A stretch of 64,000 nt of DNA from Pseudeuparius sepicola (taxonomy: Eukaryota; Arthropoda; Insecta; Coleoptera; Anthribidae): contig OY987304.1 in assembly GCA_963920635.1 (NCBI GenBank), positions 36,518,365 to 36,582,364 on the forward strand, given 5' to 3'. The notes under the pieces were generated by a model. The model was not told the DNA's origin, did not search any database, and saw nothing but the letters and a program-made list of their open reading frames with translations. Within the stretch, counting starts at the first letter, position 1. Each line of letters starts with the position of its first letter. Position numbers and translations under genes: made by a program. Shown piece after piece: positions 33,548 to 45,626 of the stretch.

Positions 33548-35205
33548 TATAGGCAAAATATTGTCCTTTGGTATGTTTTCTAATACCTAATTATATTCTC
33601 ACTTTTCAGATAATAATATGTTATTGTTACACTGAAAAATTTTAACAAAAAAAATTTAAATGGCTCTTTTATAACCTGATGATCCCCACAAAAAGCCGAA
33701 ACGTACGACGTTGAAGTGAATAATTTAAATAACTTTTCATAGAAGTACGGCAGAAACCCAGGGAGTTTTCTTACACTTCAGCAGTATAATCGTAATATTG
33801 CGTGGTAACTTTTTTGTAAAATTTGCTTCCATAGTAAGTTTTTGTGCCAACGTATAAAAAACTTGCCCTAAATTTCCGGTACTAATAGAATGTCAAAAAT
33901 GAACTGGGTTGTTTCTATCGTTTTTGGTTGTTGAGATACATGGCGATAAAACTGATTTTATAAAATCGAATTTTAGTTAAGTAATTTTCTACAATAAGCA
34001 ACCTATTGTTTCAATATTTAGTACAAGTTCTACTATGTAAATTTGAAGCCTACTTGACAAAAAAAGCGTACCTAAATGTATTAATAGTAATAGCTGTTTG
34101 TCCTTGCTGCAATTTTGTATGATTTTGGAGATTTTAAGAAAAATATCTTTTTGTCGGAAACATTTTACAATACATAGTGTGACACAAAAACCGAAAAAGC
34201 AATCGAAAAAAATTTAAAATGTTAGTGTGGTGAAGCAATGCATCTAGCGCCATCGTATAAAAATGACAACCCCGATGCAATTGGCACACTAAAAAACAAT
34301 TAAACGGAATGTATTGTAGGAATGTCATCATTCCTTTGAATGGCGAACACCTTTCTTTTAACTTTTTTGAACTAAGTGGTTAAGTAAAAGTTTCAATTGT
34401 TTTATCATGTCCAAATATGCAAAAGTTTTAGAAGATTGGAACTTACGGTTAAGGTACTTGGTTGCATTTTATTTGGTTGAAAAATTGAACTAACCAAGTA
34501 ATTATTATCACTGTTTTTATTTTCTGCAGAGTACTGTCACGGTTTTGCAAATATCAACTAAATGACCCAATTGACTATACCTAATAATATCTATCTGGTT
34601 AGCCTAGAACAGATTTAGATGTATACTGCTTTGTACTGTGTACATTGTACTGACTACCATCTCGGTCTAATCGGCCTGTTAAACATTTTCCATGTTACAG
34701 ATATTACTGTTATCATTGAATAAAAAATGTTTTGTCATACTCGTAGGCTCCAACGCCTTTTTGGGTTAAATCTTTTCTGTTCGGGTAGGTATAAGGCGAC
34801 TGGGCGCAGTAGATAAATAAATTTACGTTGTTAGGGTCAATTTTCAGGGCAATTACGCGCACGTAAGGAGCCTATTGCCACAACCAAATCTCGTAAACAA
34901 TCCGACTTAAGTTAACGAACCCACGCGCGGACAAATGGACAGAGCGGCATAGGAAAGATATCCAAACTCTAATACCTGGGAAATAAACAGTTAATATTAA
35001 ACAAGCAAACACTTCAATAGTTGGGTATGTTTGATCACAGTCCAGCAATCTGTATATGGAAAACCACAATAGTCAGGGTCAGGGTAGTACTATAAATTGA
35101 AACATTGATCAGTGATACGTTGCGAACTCGGTTATGAATGACGGAAAAGTGTATTCATGTACTGTTTTTGCAATTCAAAAAATTTTTGATTTTTAAAAAA
35201 GGAAT
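33548..35205. other. Unassigned AT-rich DNA
   Basis: No gene recognised. A GATGATCC...GCCGAAACG motif at about 33680-33702 resembles sequences found at Penelope-like element ends. Confidence 0.3.
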
Positions 35206-36015
35206 GAATTTTATAAAATTCCTTGTGAATGTGGAAAGCTCTGTGTTGTTGTAGGCCATTTATTTAAAGTTGGAATTCAATAAATATTAATGCCAGTTAT
35301 TGAAAGACAAGTTAGTACCTATAGATAATAATTAGAGAGAACACAATATCAAACAGGTGGCCAGGATATTGTTTCGTTACCATGGCACTTCGCCTTGATG
35401 TATTGTTCTGTCCACTCACTTCGACTTGACATTTTATTTGAAAATTCCATACCTACCTTTTTTGACCAATCAGAGGCTTGTTCTTTGCTTCGTTATCATG
35501 GCAACTCAAAAAATTACCGGAAATATTCTCACTTGCTCTAGGCAGCAGGAGGTGGTTACAGCGGAAATTTTTTGAAATATGTCATTATTATAATGTGACA
35601 TTGTAACATATACTCAACAAAAATTTTGATAATAATTTCATTTAATTTACGTGTAGGTATGAAATTTTCTTACCGAATCCCCCACGTTCTTGAATTAATA
35701 TAAGTAAATTTTTCTCTAACACGAATTTTTTAAGAAAAATTATCCCTCGTCGGCACGCGACTCTTGAGAATTTTCAAAAAATTCGTGTACCTACACGAAA
35801 AATTTCCGGCAATAATTCAAGCACTAGGGCGATTACTAGTGAAAAAAGAGGAAGATATATATTCTATGGAAGCTCAGAAGACAAAGTCGTTGAAATTTTT
35901 TTTTTTTGAGTTATAACGTTCAAAGTTTCGTTCTTTTGTTAGGCGTTTATGAGTTTTCAAAGTTCGAACTGAATTAACCTCTGATAAAGCTTAGGTACTT
36001 AACAGTGCCTGTGGC
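35206..36015 (+). pseudogene. Penelope-like element remnant, internally deleted
   Basis: The left part (35206-35265) matches the GIY-YIG region of the copy at 49192-50718 (TTTATAAAATTCCTTGTGAA then TGTGGAAAG, then GTAGGCCATTTA). The next part (35270-35420) matches the end of that reading frame and its 3' flank (ACACAATATCAAACAGGTGG). About 200 bp of coding sequence is missing between them. After unrelated DNA (about 35430-35855, with its own inverted repeats) the 3' tail resumes: GTTGAAATTTTTTTTTTTTGAG, TTATGAGTTTTC and GGCGAAAAACCCAAT. The conserved Tyr of the motif is lost. A further tail-like piece (AAAAATTAAATGGATTTGTT) is at 37540-37575. Confidence 0.75.
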
Positions 36016-36673
36016 GAAAAACCCAATAGAGTACTTGACGAAATTTTACAAACTTGATAAAACAATTCCTGGACACTTGCCTAAGATCCTACGATTATTT
36101 AAAAAATACATATTTACGTAATTAGCAAGTTATTAGACTTTCTTTGAAATGTGGCGGGAAAGCACTTATGACGTCACAAGTGTTTTATAACGGCAATTTG
36201 GCAACATAGCGATACCACTGAAGTGTTCTGAGACATAACCTTATTCGGCAGTGAAAGTTGCAAGAAAAGTTGAAATTTCAAAATTCTAACCTCAAACTCC
36301 CAGTCTTGTGATGCCCCGTGAAACCACTTTTAGCGTTGATTGATTCCTTTCTCCATCGACGATTTTAGTCAAGAAGGGTTTTTTTTCGTAAATACTTATT
36401 CAATCGTTTTTCTCTAAATTTTTTTGGCTAGGTTGGGCCTAAAGTCCGGAATTCGGGCTCAGTACTTCTAAGCACTATGGCGTCTTCATAAACGCGCCTT
36501 CAAGATAGTCCCTAGGCCTAGGTTCTCTCTTTATTAATAACTCTAATAATACTGTATTCATACTACAACGGAGGTACAAACATTTGCAGTTTTATCCCAT
36601 GGATTTCGGCAGACGCTAACAGCATCCAATTTCTGCAAATTACGGATTGTCCTTTCAGGGTCCATGCCCATGA

Positions 36674-36713
36674 TACCTTACCTTACACATCTATACCTTA
36701 CCTTACACATCTA
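36674..36713. repeat. 20-bp tandem duplication
   Basis: ACCTTACCTTACACATCTAT twice in tandem, with no differences. Confidence 0.85.
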
Positions 36714-37104
36714 TAACTAGGTCCGCAAACAATATACATATAAGAGTAAATATCAATAACAAAGTATATTAAATGGCGCAGATATTATCTACTAATATTT
36801 TGATTTAGCGAGATAGGTAAGGAATGACAGTTGGCATCACGGGATGTCATCTGCCGATCAGAAAACCATATGTGTTAGATGACATGTGGATAAATATGAA
36901 TATGGTTAGATGCCTAGGTGGGCGGGTAACGTTGCCAAATACGCGAATATTTCCCACATTATTGGTACTTGAATATTTATAGTATATTCCGCATACAGAT
37001 ATTTTAACTAAAGTGTTACGTGGCAGAGATGAAGGATATAGTTTCCATCGTGTGCAGCATAAACAGACACCATTTTGATATAGAGGAATTATTTATTAAT
37101 TACT

Positions 37105-37137
37105 ACGAATATGTTCCGTATATTGGAACATATTCGT
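37105..37137. repeat. Hairpin with 13-bp perfect arms
   Basis: ACGAATATGTTCC, a 7-base spacer, then GGAACATATTCGT. Flanking bases (ATTACT/GTAATA) extend the pairing imperfectly. Confidence 0.8.
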
Positions 37138-37685
37138 AATAAAAAGTCTTTATGTGACAAAATTTGTGTGTGCAATTGCTTTAGTTAAAGCTCAAAGGTT
37201 TCAATACATTAAGTAACAGATATTCATAGGCAAGCTGGAGATACTTGAATAGAAAACTGCAATTTGCCTTTGTTCCACGAATGATTGCAAACGGGCACCG
37301 GCAACGTTACAGTTCCATTTCTCCTGAGAGGCACAGAGTTGCCACGTTTGGCGTTCTGGACAATAAAACGACGAAACTGTAGATTTCAGCCTGAACAAAA
37401 TTGTGCAACTTTGTCTTTAATTATCATAAAAAATAAGGGTTAAAAGCCGTTGTTTCATTTATTACGTGTTATGTTGGTGCATCTACTGGAAACATAGTAC
37501 AATTTTGGAGCAATTAAAAATATTGTCAAGTACCCTATTAAAAATTAAATGGATTTGTTCGCGCCACAAAAAATTTCCGACAATACTCCAAACACTAAGA
37601 TGTCATTTTGTCCATTATCTACAGAATCCATCATTATGATCTTTACGTAAACAATACTAAATGATTTAACCTTTTTTTAAGGACT

Positions 37686-37905
37686 TTGCTTTTAAATCGT
37701 AATTTCTCCACTACTGTAGGTGGAAAATACCCTAATGCGCTGACACTGCCTTTTACCCGATGTTTGCAGTCCTCTATGCATACGCCGTTGTCTTTTTGGG
37801 TCCGGCAGCTCGCATTCGTATATTTGCGTTCATGTAGTGTGCGGGCATTCAATTTAGAATTCTCCGCAGAAAGGTTCGTTATTAGAGAAACTGGAAGTTT
37901 ATTAA
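37686..37905 (+). repeat. Four-copy repeat family, copy 1
   Basis: Shares with the other copies an AATGCGCTGACACTGCC block, CCGATGTTTGCAGTCC, TTTTTGGGTCCGGCAGCT and GAAAGGTTCGTTATTAGAGA. The order and spacing are the same as in copies 2 and 4. Family identity not recognised. Confidence 0.8.
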
Positions 37906-39942
37906 GTACTACACTAAATAAACAAAAATACGGGTGAGACGTTAGTTAATAAAACTCTGTAAATTTAGGTATAAAATAATAAAATTTGCATGGTAGAGGA
38001 ATCTGCAATAAATCTTGGACATGACCCTTTTCGGGGTAATCAAACCTGTATATTAACAATAAGATCATAATCTTATATATCGCTTTTGGCCAGGGCAGGG
38101 CGCATGGAGCAAAAATATATAGAATTCACCGCCATTTTTAACCCTATATTGGCAGATATAGTATAAAGACTCGTTGATGGCTATTTTCAATATACATGAA
38201 AAACCATCCGAGAAATCATAAATGTCTCATTTTTGAACTAAAAACAAGTTATTACTTGATATTATTTACTTCTTGTAGAGTATTCACCGATCTCTAAAGA
38301 AATCGATTGGCCTCATGTTTATCTAAAAAATGCGAGGAAGCTTTTACCTCCAGACTGTGAAATTACATTCTATGAGTAAGTAAAAGTATATCTTCTTTTA
38401 TCAAATGAACCATATTGGTCAGCATTTTAAGAAGGCTAACAATCACAACAAATTAATTACCTTATACCTATCCACTACAATTCCTTCAAGACTTCATATT
38501 TTTAGGTTTCTAAAAGAGGACATACTTTGGGAATCGCTAACTACATTAGCTAGAAGGGGAAACCACTCCCCCAAAAAAAACTCTTGCGGATACTGGATAT
38601 AGGAATATAGAAGGTCTTGGGAAGAGATAGTCAATGCTGGAAGAAATATTGGAACATGAAGAACCGGTCGAATCAAGAAGGAAACGCGTGCAGAGTTATG
38701 ATAATATAGAAAAAACTGTACCGTAAATAAAATATCAAATATGAAATCATTTTCCCTAGCGGCCATTTCGCATTTTCTATAAAATTGCAAGCATCTAAAT
38801 TTGCAGAACAATCCCGTTTTTAAAATGCCTGCTTCATTTAAGTGCGCAATGCAATGTCAAATAGTGGAATTTGAAGCTATTCTACACTGTTGTGTCATGT
38901 AATGTCTATAGAAGCAAAAGCAATGTAGGCATGAACGTTTTTTAAATTGAATCGATATTTAAACATTATCTAAGGTCGACCGCAAAGTGTACGTGTACAA
39001 CTCGTGAAGCACGCATATTGCAAGGCACAACGTACGCACTTACATGCAGTAGTATGCCTCATTACTTAACTAGCTGCACAATATAGTAGTATCGCACCTC
39101 AAACATTGCATATCCAAGAAATATATCTTCTTTAAGGCGAACTTTGGGAAGAGATCCATAACGTATGATATTGCCATAGAGTTTTAGAAGAGACTTCCAA
39201 AAACTCCCTCCTAGAAGCCAAAGTGACATACTTAAGTGTTTGTTATTAACACAATGAAATGTTCAAAGCAAACTTGAGGTAGTCGAATGGCTACACCTCA
39301 GAAAAATTGGCAATGGGATGGATAAAAACCCATTAAACAATCTGTTATACATGATTTGGAAATATCTAGATTGAATCATGGTGGAGTTGGTGTTTTTAAA
39401 ATTCAAGAAAGTTTTTTAATTTCCCACAACAATTTGAATTTTAATCTCGTGTTGTGTATTTCATCGTAATTTGGACAAATAATGCAGACAATTTACCTCT
39501 ACGTTTCTTTCCTGAGGATGTGCCGTGCAATCGAGGACGAAAGCTTGGAAAGTTTCGCTGACGACGCAGGATTCATCCGATAGAAACTTCATATCATATC
39601 CTGCCTGTGGAAGTTTCCAATCAAGATAAAAAATAGCATATAAACCATTTACTGTAAATGATTACCACATGTTCAATAATGTGATTGAAAAACTAACATC
39701 TCCAAACACTGGTGTCAGATGTGGGGTATTTGAAAATTGCTGTTCAATAAACCAATGAGCAAGCGTAACAACGTGCCGACACGAATTCAAAAGAACACAT
39801 TGAAAAAAGGAACGGTTTAAAATTGTCAGCACATCTAATTAACATTTGTCAACGCTGCCACATAGCACAAAATTTAAACGTTGGTTGAACAGTGGACATT
39901 GCTGGTTTTAAAGCACTTAATCCTGTTAATTTCATAAAATAG
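37906..39942. other. Unassigned intergenic DNA
   Basis: No gene recognised. A GAGGATG...CGAGGACGAAAGC motif at about 39510-39545 is faintly like Penelope-like element ends. Confidence 0.3.
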
Positions 39943-40295
39943 GTGTGGGGTGTGCACCTCTACCTTAATTTCAAGATTCTGCTTTGGCACGCCCATGGTT
40001 TTGTCGTAACCAGCTGGCTTTTTACTGAAGGAAGCCAGCGGCCAACCGCCTGCCAGATTCCTAATTCCCGCACTACAGGAGGTCGAAAACCTCCTTATGC
40101 GCTCACACTGCCCCTTAACCGATGTTTGCAGCCCTCTATATACGCTGTCTTCTTTTTTGGGTCCGGCAGCTTGCAGCCGTTTGCATGGAACGACGTGTTT
40201 GCCTTTGGGAAAAGACACACAGTCCGTGAGTGATGAATTTAGAGTTAGTGGAAGAAGGTTCGTTACTAGGGAAATTGCAAGCATGTCAATTTATT
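39943..40295 (+). repeat. Four-copy repeat family, copy 2 (longest)
   Basis: Contains the upstream portion (GCTTTGGCACGCCCATGG, CTGGCTTTTTACTG), then AGGAGGTCGAAAACCTCC, TATGCGCTCACACTGCCCCT, CCGATGTTTGCAGCCC, TTTGGGTCCGGCAGCTTGCA, GGAACGACGTGTTTGCC and GAAGGTTCGTTACTAGGGAA. Frames cross it on both strands without a known domain. Confidence 0.85.
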
Positions 40296-41140
40296 AAACC
40301 ATACACAAGACGTAGATGATACGTTAGTTGTTACGGTTCCTTATAAATTTATCTCTCCAAAAATTGATTACACGACAATGAATTTAGTGATAACTGTGGA
40401 TCTGATTCATTTAGGAGTAAGCAAGAATCCAGTTCATAGTAAATATTCGCATGTCAAGAAATTAGAAAAGAGACACTTATATAAAATTAAACATTCTAAA
40501 GATATACATGCATACCACGAATCTTCATATTGCCGCATAGAGGTATATAATAGCTAACAGAACAAAATCCTCTAAAATTAATATAAAGCTTATTTAGGGT
40601 TAGTCTAGACAAACATAGTAAAAAGTAGTTAATGATAAATGACAAAAAGTTTACGAATAAGAACTCAAATGTTTTATTGAATAATAATTAATATAGAACA
40701 TTGTAGGTTTAAAAAATAAAACCCAAATTTATGGTAAACTAAAAGTGTTCAAATCGACGAGACGAGACCAAGTTGATCAGATTATCCCAAACCCCAAAAG
40801 CACATTGTAAAAAAATCCGTTTACAAAGGCTGCAAATAGCCTCCAAATGACATCTGTCAAGTTCAAGAAAATCAGAAAATAGGTATTTTCTGTAGAAAAA
40901 AAGAGCGAAAAGAACCTGCAATCGCTTGAATTCGCGGAATACTGTCTCATTTGAAACTGCTGTCCTTTAAGCATATTACCCCAGTAAAAATTATTGCAAC
41001 ATAAATAATTTTAATTATTGCGCACGCCAAAAATCAAATTGAGGGACTTGAATGCGCATTCCAAAGATTTGGCCACACCCGATACATTTTTGCCGCACCC
41101 CGCTTGAGTTACAGGTAATTCTTGAGTCTTCCCTCTATGG
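40296..41140. other. Unassigned intergenic DNA
   Basis: No gene or repeat recognised between copy 2 of the repeat family and the microsatellite. Confidence 0.35.
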
Positions 41141-41325
<185 letters not shown>

Positions 41326-41439
41326 ATCCTTTAGGCAGTGCGGACAGTGCAGTAGCCACTCCCTTTGAGAAATGTTACAATCGATCAAACTATGTATGAA
41401 GGGGAAAAACCAGTCTCGTATAGTCTGTACCCAAGTTTC

Positions 41440-41700
41440 AGTATCCAGCTTTGGCACGCCTATGCTTTTTGATCTCATTTCCCAACCACCTGGCTTATTA
41501 CTGTAGGAGGAATTCATTATTGCAGACATCGAATGCCACCGAATGCCTGAACCCCGCAGGGTCGATTTCAAATCATATTTCAGTACCACTGGGGGTCGAA
41601 AACATCCTTATGCGCGCACACTGCCCCTGCTTAGCCGATGTTTGCAGACCGTTGTCTTTTGTGTCATGCTGCTCTTCTCCGCTTGCCTTATGAGTATGAA
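41440..41700 (+). repeat. Four-copy repeat family, copy 3
   Basis: Carries the upstream block (CCAGCTTTGGCACGCCTATG, ACCTGGCTTATTACTGTAGG) and the core (GGGGGTCGAAAACATCCTTA, GCGCGCACACTGCCCC, CCGATGTTTGCAGACC). The distal third found in copies 2 and 4 is missing. Confidence 0.82.
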
Positions 41701-42109
41701 CCTAAACACTTTCTGGAATTTTCAACATATTGCAACTTCTGGTCAGATTAATAGGTACCAAGAAAATATTAGCTTTATAATATCACTGACTATTACTCAC
41801 ATTCTATTTGAAAAAATCAAGTCATTCCAAATTTGAAACTTTGACCAATCACGTACACCTTCTAACAACAAATTTCCCTAGGGACAAATACTGGCAGGTC
41901 TTTTTCAGGAAATTGAAATAACATATTATCTCTTAATAAAAAGAGGTACACATCCTATAATTTCTTACTTTTGAAAAAGAATCAATTTCAATTTTTATTG
42001 ACTAAATCTTTTGCAATATCTACTTACACAATACAAAGTGTTTCTGTTTTAAATTGGCAAATAGTAGAACTTTGAAAAAATAATGCCACTTTCTCATATA
42101 AAACTTAAT

Positions 42110-42205
42110 GTCGTTGGAGTTCCTTTTAATGTCTCTGAAACAAATAAAGGAATTCAAACCAAATATGATACACTTATTACTGAAATAGGTTGACTGAAAA
42201 TGGTG
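42110..42205. repeat. Outer inverted repeat, left partner
   Basis: TTTTAATGTCTCTGAAACAA and AACCAAATATGATACACTTA followed by TTACTG face their inverse at 43630-43720. The snapback element 42245-43163 lies between them, so it probably inserted into an older inverted-repeat element. Confidence 0.6.
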
Positions 42206-42244
42206 AAACATCCACCCTATCTAAAAACCAGTGGAGGAGATATA

Positions 42245-43163
42245 CAAAGTTTCCCAACGAAAACTTGACCCCCCCCCCAAAAAAAATTCGAAAACCGAAA
42301 AGTATTTGAAAATTTGCCGAGACCCATCGATTTTTGATTTTGGTGGGAGCTTTTTTGACAGTCAAGCCAACCCGATATGTTAATCGCCCTAATCCCTAGC
42401 AACCCCAACTTTAAAATTTCAAATGGAACTTCCCCCCTTGTGGCGGAAAGTTGACAATCCACTGTACGCGTAGTAATTTCTACGCAAATGCCTGCCACTA
42501 TTAAGTTTTTTTATCTACTAGGTACACACGTCCAAACTACCTAGTTTTTATTGACCTGTCCATTAGTTTACAAAAAAGTCATAAACGAAAAAGCTGAAGA
42601 AAAACAAAAAGGTTCATACGAATTCAAACCTTATATCTTTTTAAAATATGTAACAAAAAGTCACTGTCACAAAAAAATGTTCTCATTTTTTTGCTTGTAA
42701 CCACGAAATCGTTATTTTCAGCCTGCTATTGAAAGTGGAAACGCATTTTCGAAATGGTTTATTCTATCGCGGAAAGGGTAGAAATTGTTGCAATTTATTA
42801 TCGAAATCAAGATTGCGCTAAAGCTACAGCAAGAATTGCAACAATTTCTAACTTTTCCCTGATAGAATAAACCATTTCAAAAACTCGTTTACACTTTCAA
42901 TAGCAGACTGAAACTAACGATTTCGTGGTTACAAGCAAAAAAACGGGAACATTTTTTTGTAACAGTGACTTTTTGTTACATATTTTAAAAAAGTTAAAGT
43001 TAAAGTTGGGGTTGCTAGGGATTAAGAGGATGAACATATCGGGTTGGCTTGACTGTCAAAAAATCTCTCCCCAAAAACAAAAATGGACGGGTCCCGGCGA
43101 ATTTTCAAATATTTTTCGGTTTTCGAATTTTTGGGGGGGTCAAGTTTTCGTTGGGAAACCCTG
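42245..43163. mobile_element. Snapback mariner derivative with transposase start at its apex
   Basis: The ends CAAAGTTTCCCAACGAAAAC and GTTTTCGTTGGGAAACCCTG are inverted repeats with TA on both sides (42243-42244 and 43164-43165). Pairing continues through almost the whole 919 bp: GTCAAGCCAACCCGATATG, AGTCACTGTCAC..., CGAAATCGTTA and GGTTTATTCTATC all have inverse partners. Only a short loop near 42790-42830 is unpaired. It carries the start of a mariner-type transposase (42754-42840). Confidence 0.88.
42754..42840 (+). pseudogene. Truncated mariner transposase N-terminus
   Basis: An ATG opens MVYSIAERVEIVAIYYRN then QDCAKATARIA before the sequence turns back into the other arm. Y-S-x-x-E-R-V-E-I-x-x-I-Y-Y is the usual start of DUF4817-type helix-turn-helix domains of insect mariner transposases. 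Everything after the first ~30 codons is absent, so this is a deletion derivative. Confidence 0.7.
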
Positions 43164-43629
43164 TATTTAATTAGTAATGCTAATCCAAGCAAAAAGTAGT
43201 CCAGCCCCTTTTGTTTCCCACAAAAATGTTCTTCATATTTTTTCGTACCTGCCACCTTTTCATAGAGACGAGTTTCGTACTATTTTTTTTTAATTCAAAT
43301 AAAATGTCACGAAAAGAAAACCTTGTTAATCAAAATTATTTCTACTTTAGCAGTGCATTATTTAATTAGGTTTTAGGAACGTTAGATTGTGGTCCCCCTT
43401 TTTCCAAAAATACAGGTTTACTTTTCATATAATTTTATGTGTCTTAAATTTAAAAAATTGAAATTGCCAAATGTAGCAGATACGAACGAAGAAAAAGATT
43501 ACTTTTTTATGGAAAATAAAAAGAGACATCCGTAGTTTTGGCGACTGTGACTTTATATTTTTTCTTAAATTACCATAACTAACTAGTCATATCTCGGCAG
43601 GGATTCTTTCGATCAGATATATGAATACT

Positions 43630-43720
43630 TCCCCAATTTGTATTGACCGATACTAGTAATAAGTAGGGTATCATATTTGGTTTGAATAGCTTTATTAGTT
43701 CCAGAGACATTAAAAAATAT
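43630..43720. repeat. Outer inverted repeat, right partner
   Basis: TAGTAATAAGTAGGGTATCA plus TATTTGGTTTGAA and CCAGAGACATTAAAAA are the inverse of 42110-42205. Confidence 0.6.
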
Positions 43721-43769
43721 CTTATTTTTTGCTAAATTTAACACCCTATAATTTCCTTTTCCAAAGACA

Positions 43770-44075
43770 CTAAGGAAACCAGCGTTCAACCGCCTGCATG
43801 CCTGCATGCCAGTGTCCCGCAGGCTTCATTTTTAATCTTCCAATTACAGCACAACTTGAGGTGTGTGGCAAAAGCCCTTATGCGCTCACATTGCCCCTTA
43901 CCTAATGTTTGCAGCGCTCCATATGCATGTGCCGTCGTCTATTTGGGTCGGACAGCCACCGTTTGTACGGAACGACATGTGTGCCTTTTAGGAAAAGGCA
44001 CACAGTGCAATGGTAATGAACTTAGAGTCATGACAGAAGGTTCGTTTTCGGGGAAACTGCAAGCCTATTAGGTAC
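43770..44075 (+). repeat. Four-copy repeat family, copy 4
   Basis: Core blocks TATGCGCTCACATTGCCCCT, AATGTTTGCAGCGC, TTTGGGTCGGACAGCC, GGAACGACATGTGTGCC, AAAAGGCACACAGTGC and GAAGGTTCGTTTTCGGGGAA. A CCTGCATG tandem lies near its left end (43793-43808). Confidence 0.82.
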
Positions 44076-44522
44076 TAAGCTGCATAAATCTTTTAATAGC
44101 GAATTCACATGATACGTAAGGTTATTATGAAGCGTTGGTAATTTGAATCCTTTAAAATAATTTATACATGATAACCGAAACATGTTGATCTATAGAACTG
44201 TTGTTTTATAGCAGTGGAGTAATAATGAATGAACAAAGGGAATCCTATATATGTACTAGAGAGCAGTGAATAATGCGAGAGCCATCACCGATTTAAATTA
44301 CAAAGCCCTGAGCTAAAAAAACTGTCAAAGATACTTGGGATCCACCGCGGACTGATATCGTTGTGCGAATATTACAACCAGGCAGAGTATCTTTCTGCAA
44401 ATTACCTTATTTTTAATAAACTAAACCGATTTTCAAACTGTAATTTTGGATCGAAAACAAATTGAAAACATATAAATTGTAATGTCTGACACCCTTAGGA
44501 CTCGATACTAAGTCTAGGTATA

Positions 44523-45626
44523 TAGTACGAGAGATGGCAACCAAAACCATGACTCATAGCAGCCCGACTAAAACCGTGTAAAATCGATAGATTAGATGAC
44601 CCTAGAGCCGACTGTTGAGTAGTAACTCTTAGAAGTGTAGCATCTTCGCGGGGGGGCCGTTTCTGCTGTGTAAAAAAAATTGGTCGACTGTCGTATAGCA
44701 GCCCGTCTGATATGGAAAATGTACATAGATTTCGTTATTTCATTACTAAAATTTGCGTTTTCAGAAATTTTGCGCGTAGCGTTTGACCTGAGTGTATTTT
44801 CAAAAATGTCAACAAATCTGACCTAAGTGACACATAGCAGCTCGGTTCATTGTTGTTTTAGATCATTCGTATGGATGCCCAAAATACAAAAATACTGTTT
44901 TCAGACATTTTGAGTGTCGCCTATGACAAAAAAATGTGCCGGAGTCGCCCGGCAAACACTCCTGCTCTTGTTACGCTCCTGTGTCAAGAACTGCCATTTA
45001 CGTGTTACGTCCGTGTCTCTCGCTTCACCACAGCTGCTACGCAAGATGGCTGTGCAAGAATCGAGTACAGCTTCCTACTTTGAATTTGAAGTAAATTATA
45101 CAAATTGAAAAGTTGTCTGATTAGTCATATGCTACATTCAATTTGTCTGAAATCATTTTTTTCCACATCTGGGCGATGCATTCAATCATTGACGACGAAT
45201 TTCAGACATATTGCTATTAGTCACTTAGGTCAGATTTGTCTGAAAATTGATTTTTCCGCATCAATTGATCCGACTTTAACTATAAAAATGATTTTCTGAC
45301 GGGCTGCTGTAAGTTTGTTTTTTTTTGTCTCATTTTTTATTTTTTGAATTGGTCTCCTGGGTACGCGCTACAATCTGGGTGTCTGAAAACTGTGTTATTG
45401 GTGTCTCAGGGCTATTATCCAACTACATTCCAGAAATCAGACGGGCCGCTATGAGTCACTTAGGTCAGATTTGTTGACATTTTTGAAAATGGGCTCAGAT
45501 CAGACACTACGCGCAAAATGTCTGAAAATCGAATTTCTGGATACGGGGTTGTATAATCTATCGATTCCGTGCGGTTTTAGCCGGGACGCTATGAGTCAAA
45601 AATTTTGGTTATCATCTCTCGTACTA
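44523..45626. mobile_element. Complex foldback element with iterated subrepeat
   Basis: The ends TAGTACGAGAGATGGCAACC and GGTTATCATCTCTCGTACTA are inverted repeats. TAGGTAT lies one base outside each end (44515-44521 and 45628-45634), suggesting a 7-8-bp target duplication. Inside, variants of CTATGAGTCACTTAGGTCAG with TTTG recur in both orientations (about 44545, 44690, 44810, 45120, 45215, 45445, 45585), often next to CAGCCCG/CGGGCTG or CAGACGGG. A less repetitive core lies at 44870-45090. No transposase recognised. Confidence 0.8.

Larger units (their letters stand above)
36016..37685. other. Unassigned intergenic DNA
   Basis: Contains a 20-bp tandem duplication (36674-36713) and a hairpin (37105-37137). 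No gene recognised. Confidence 0.35.

Noticed and set aside
39874..40297. Overlapping frames on both strands over repeat copy 2
   Set aside because: The other three copies of the family do not keep these frames open, and no domain is recognisable.
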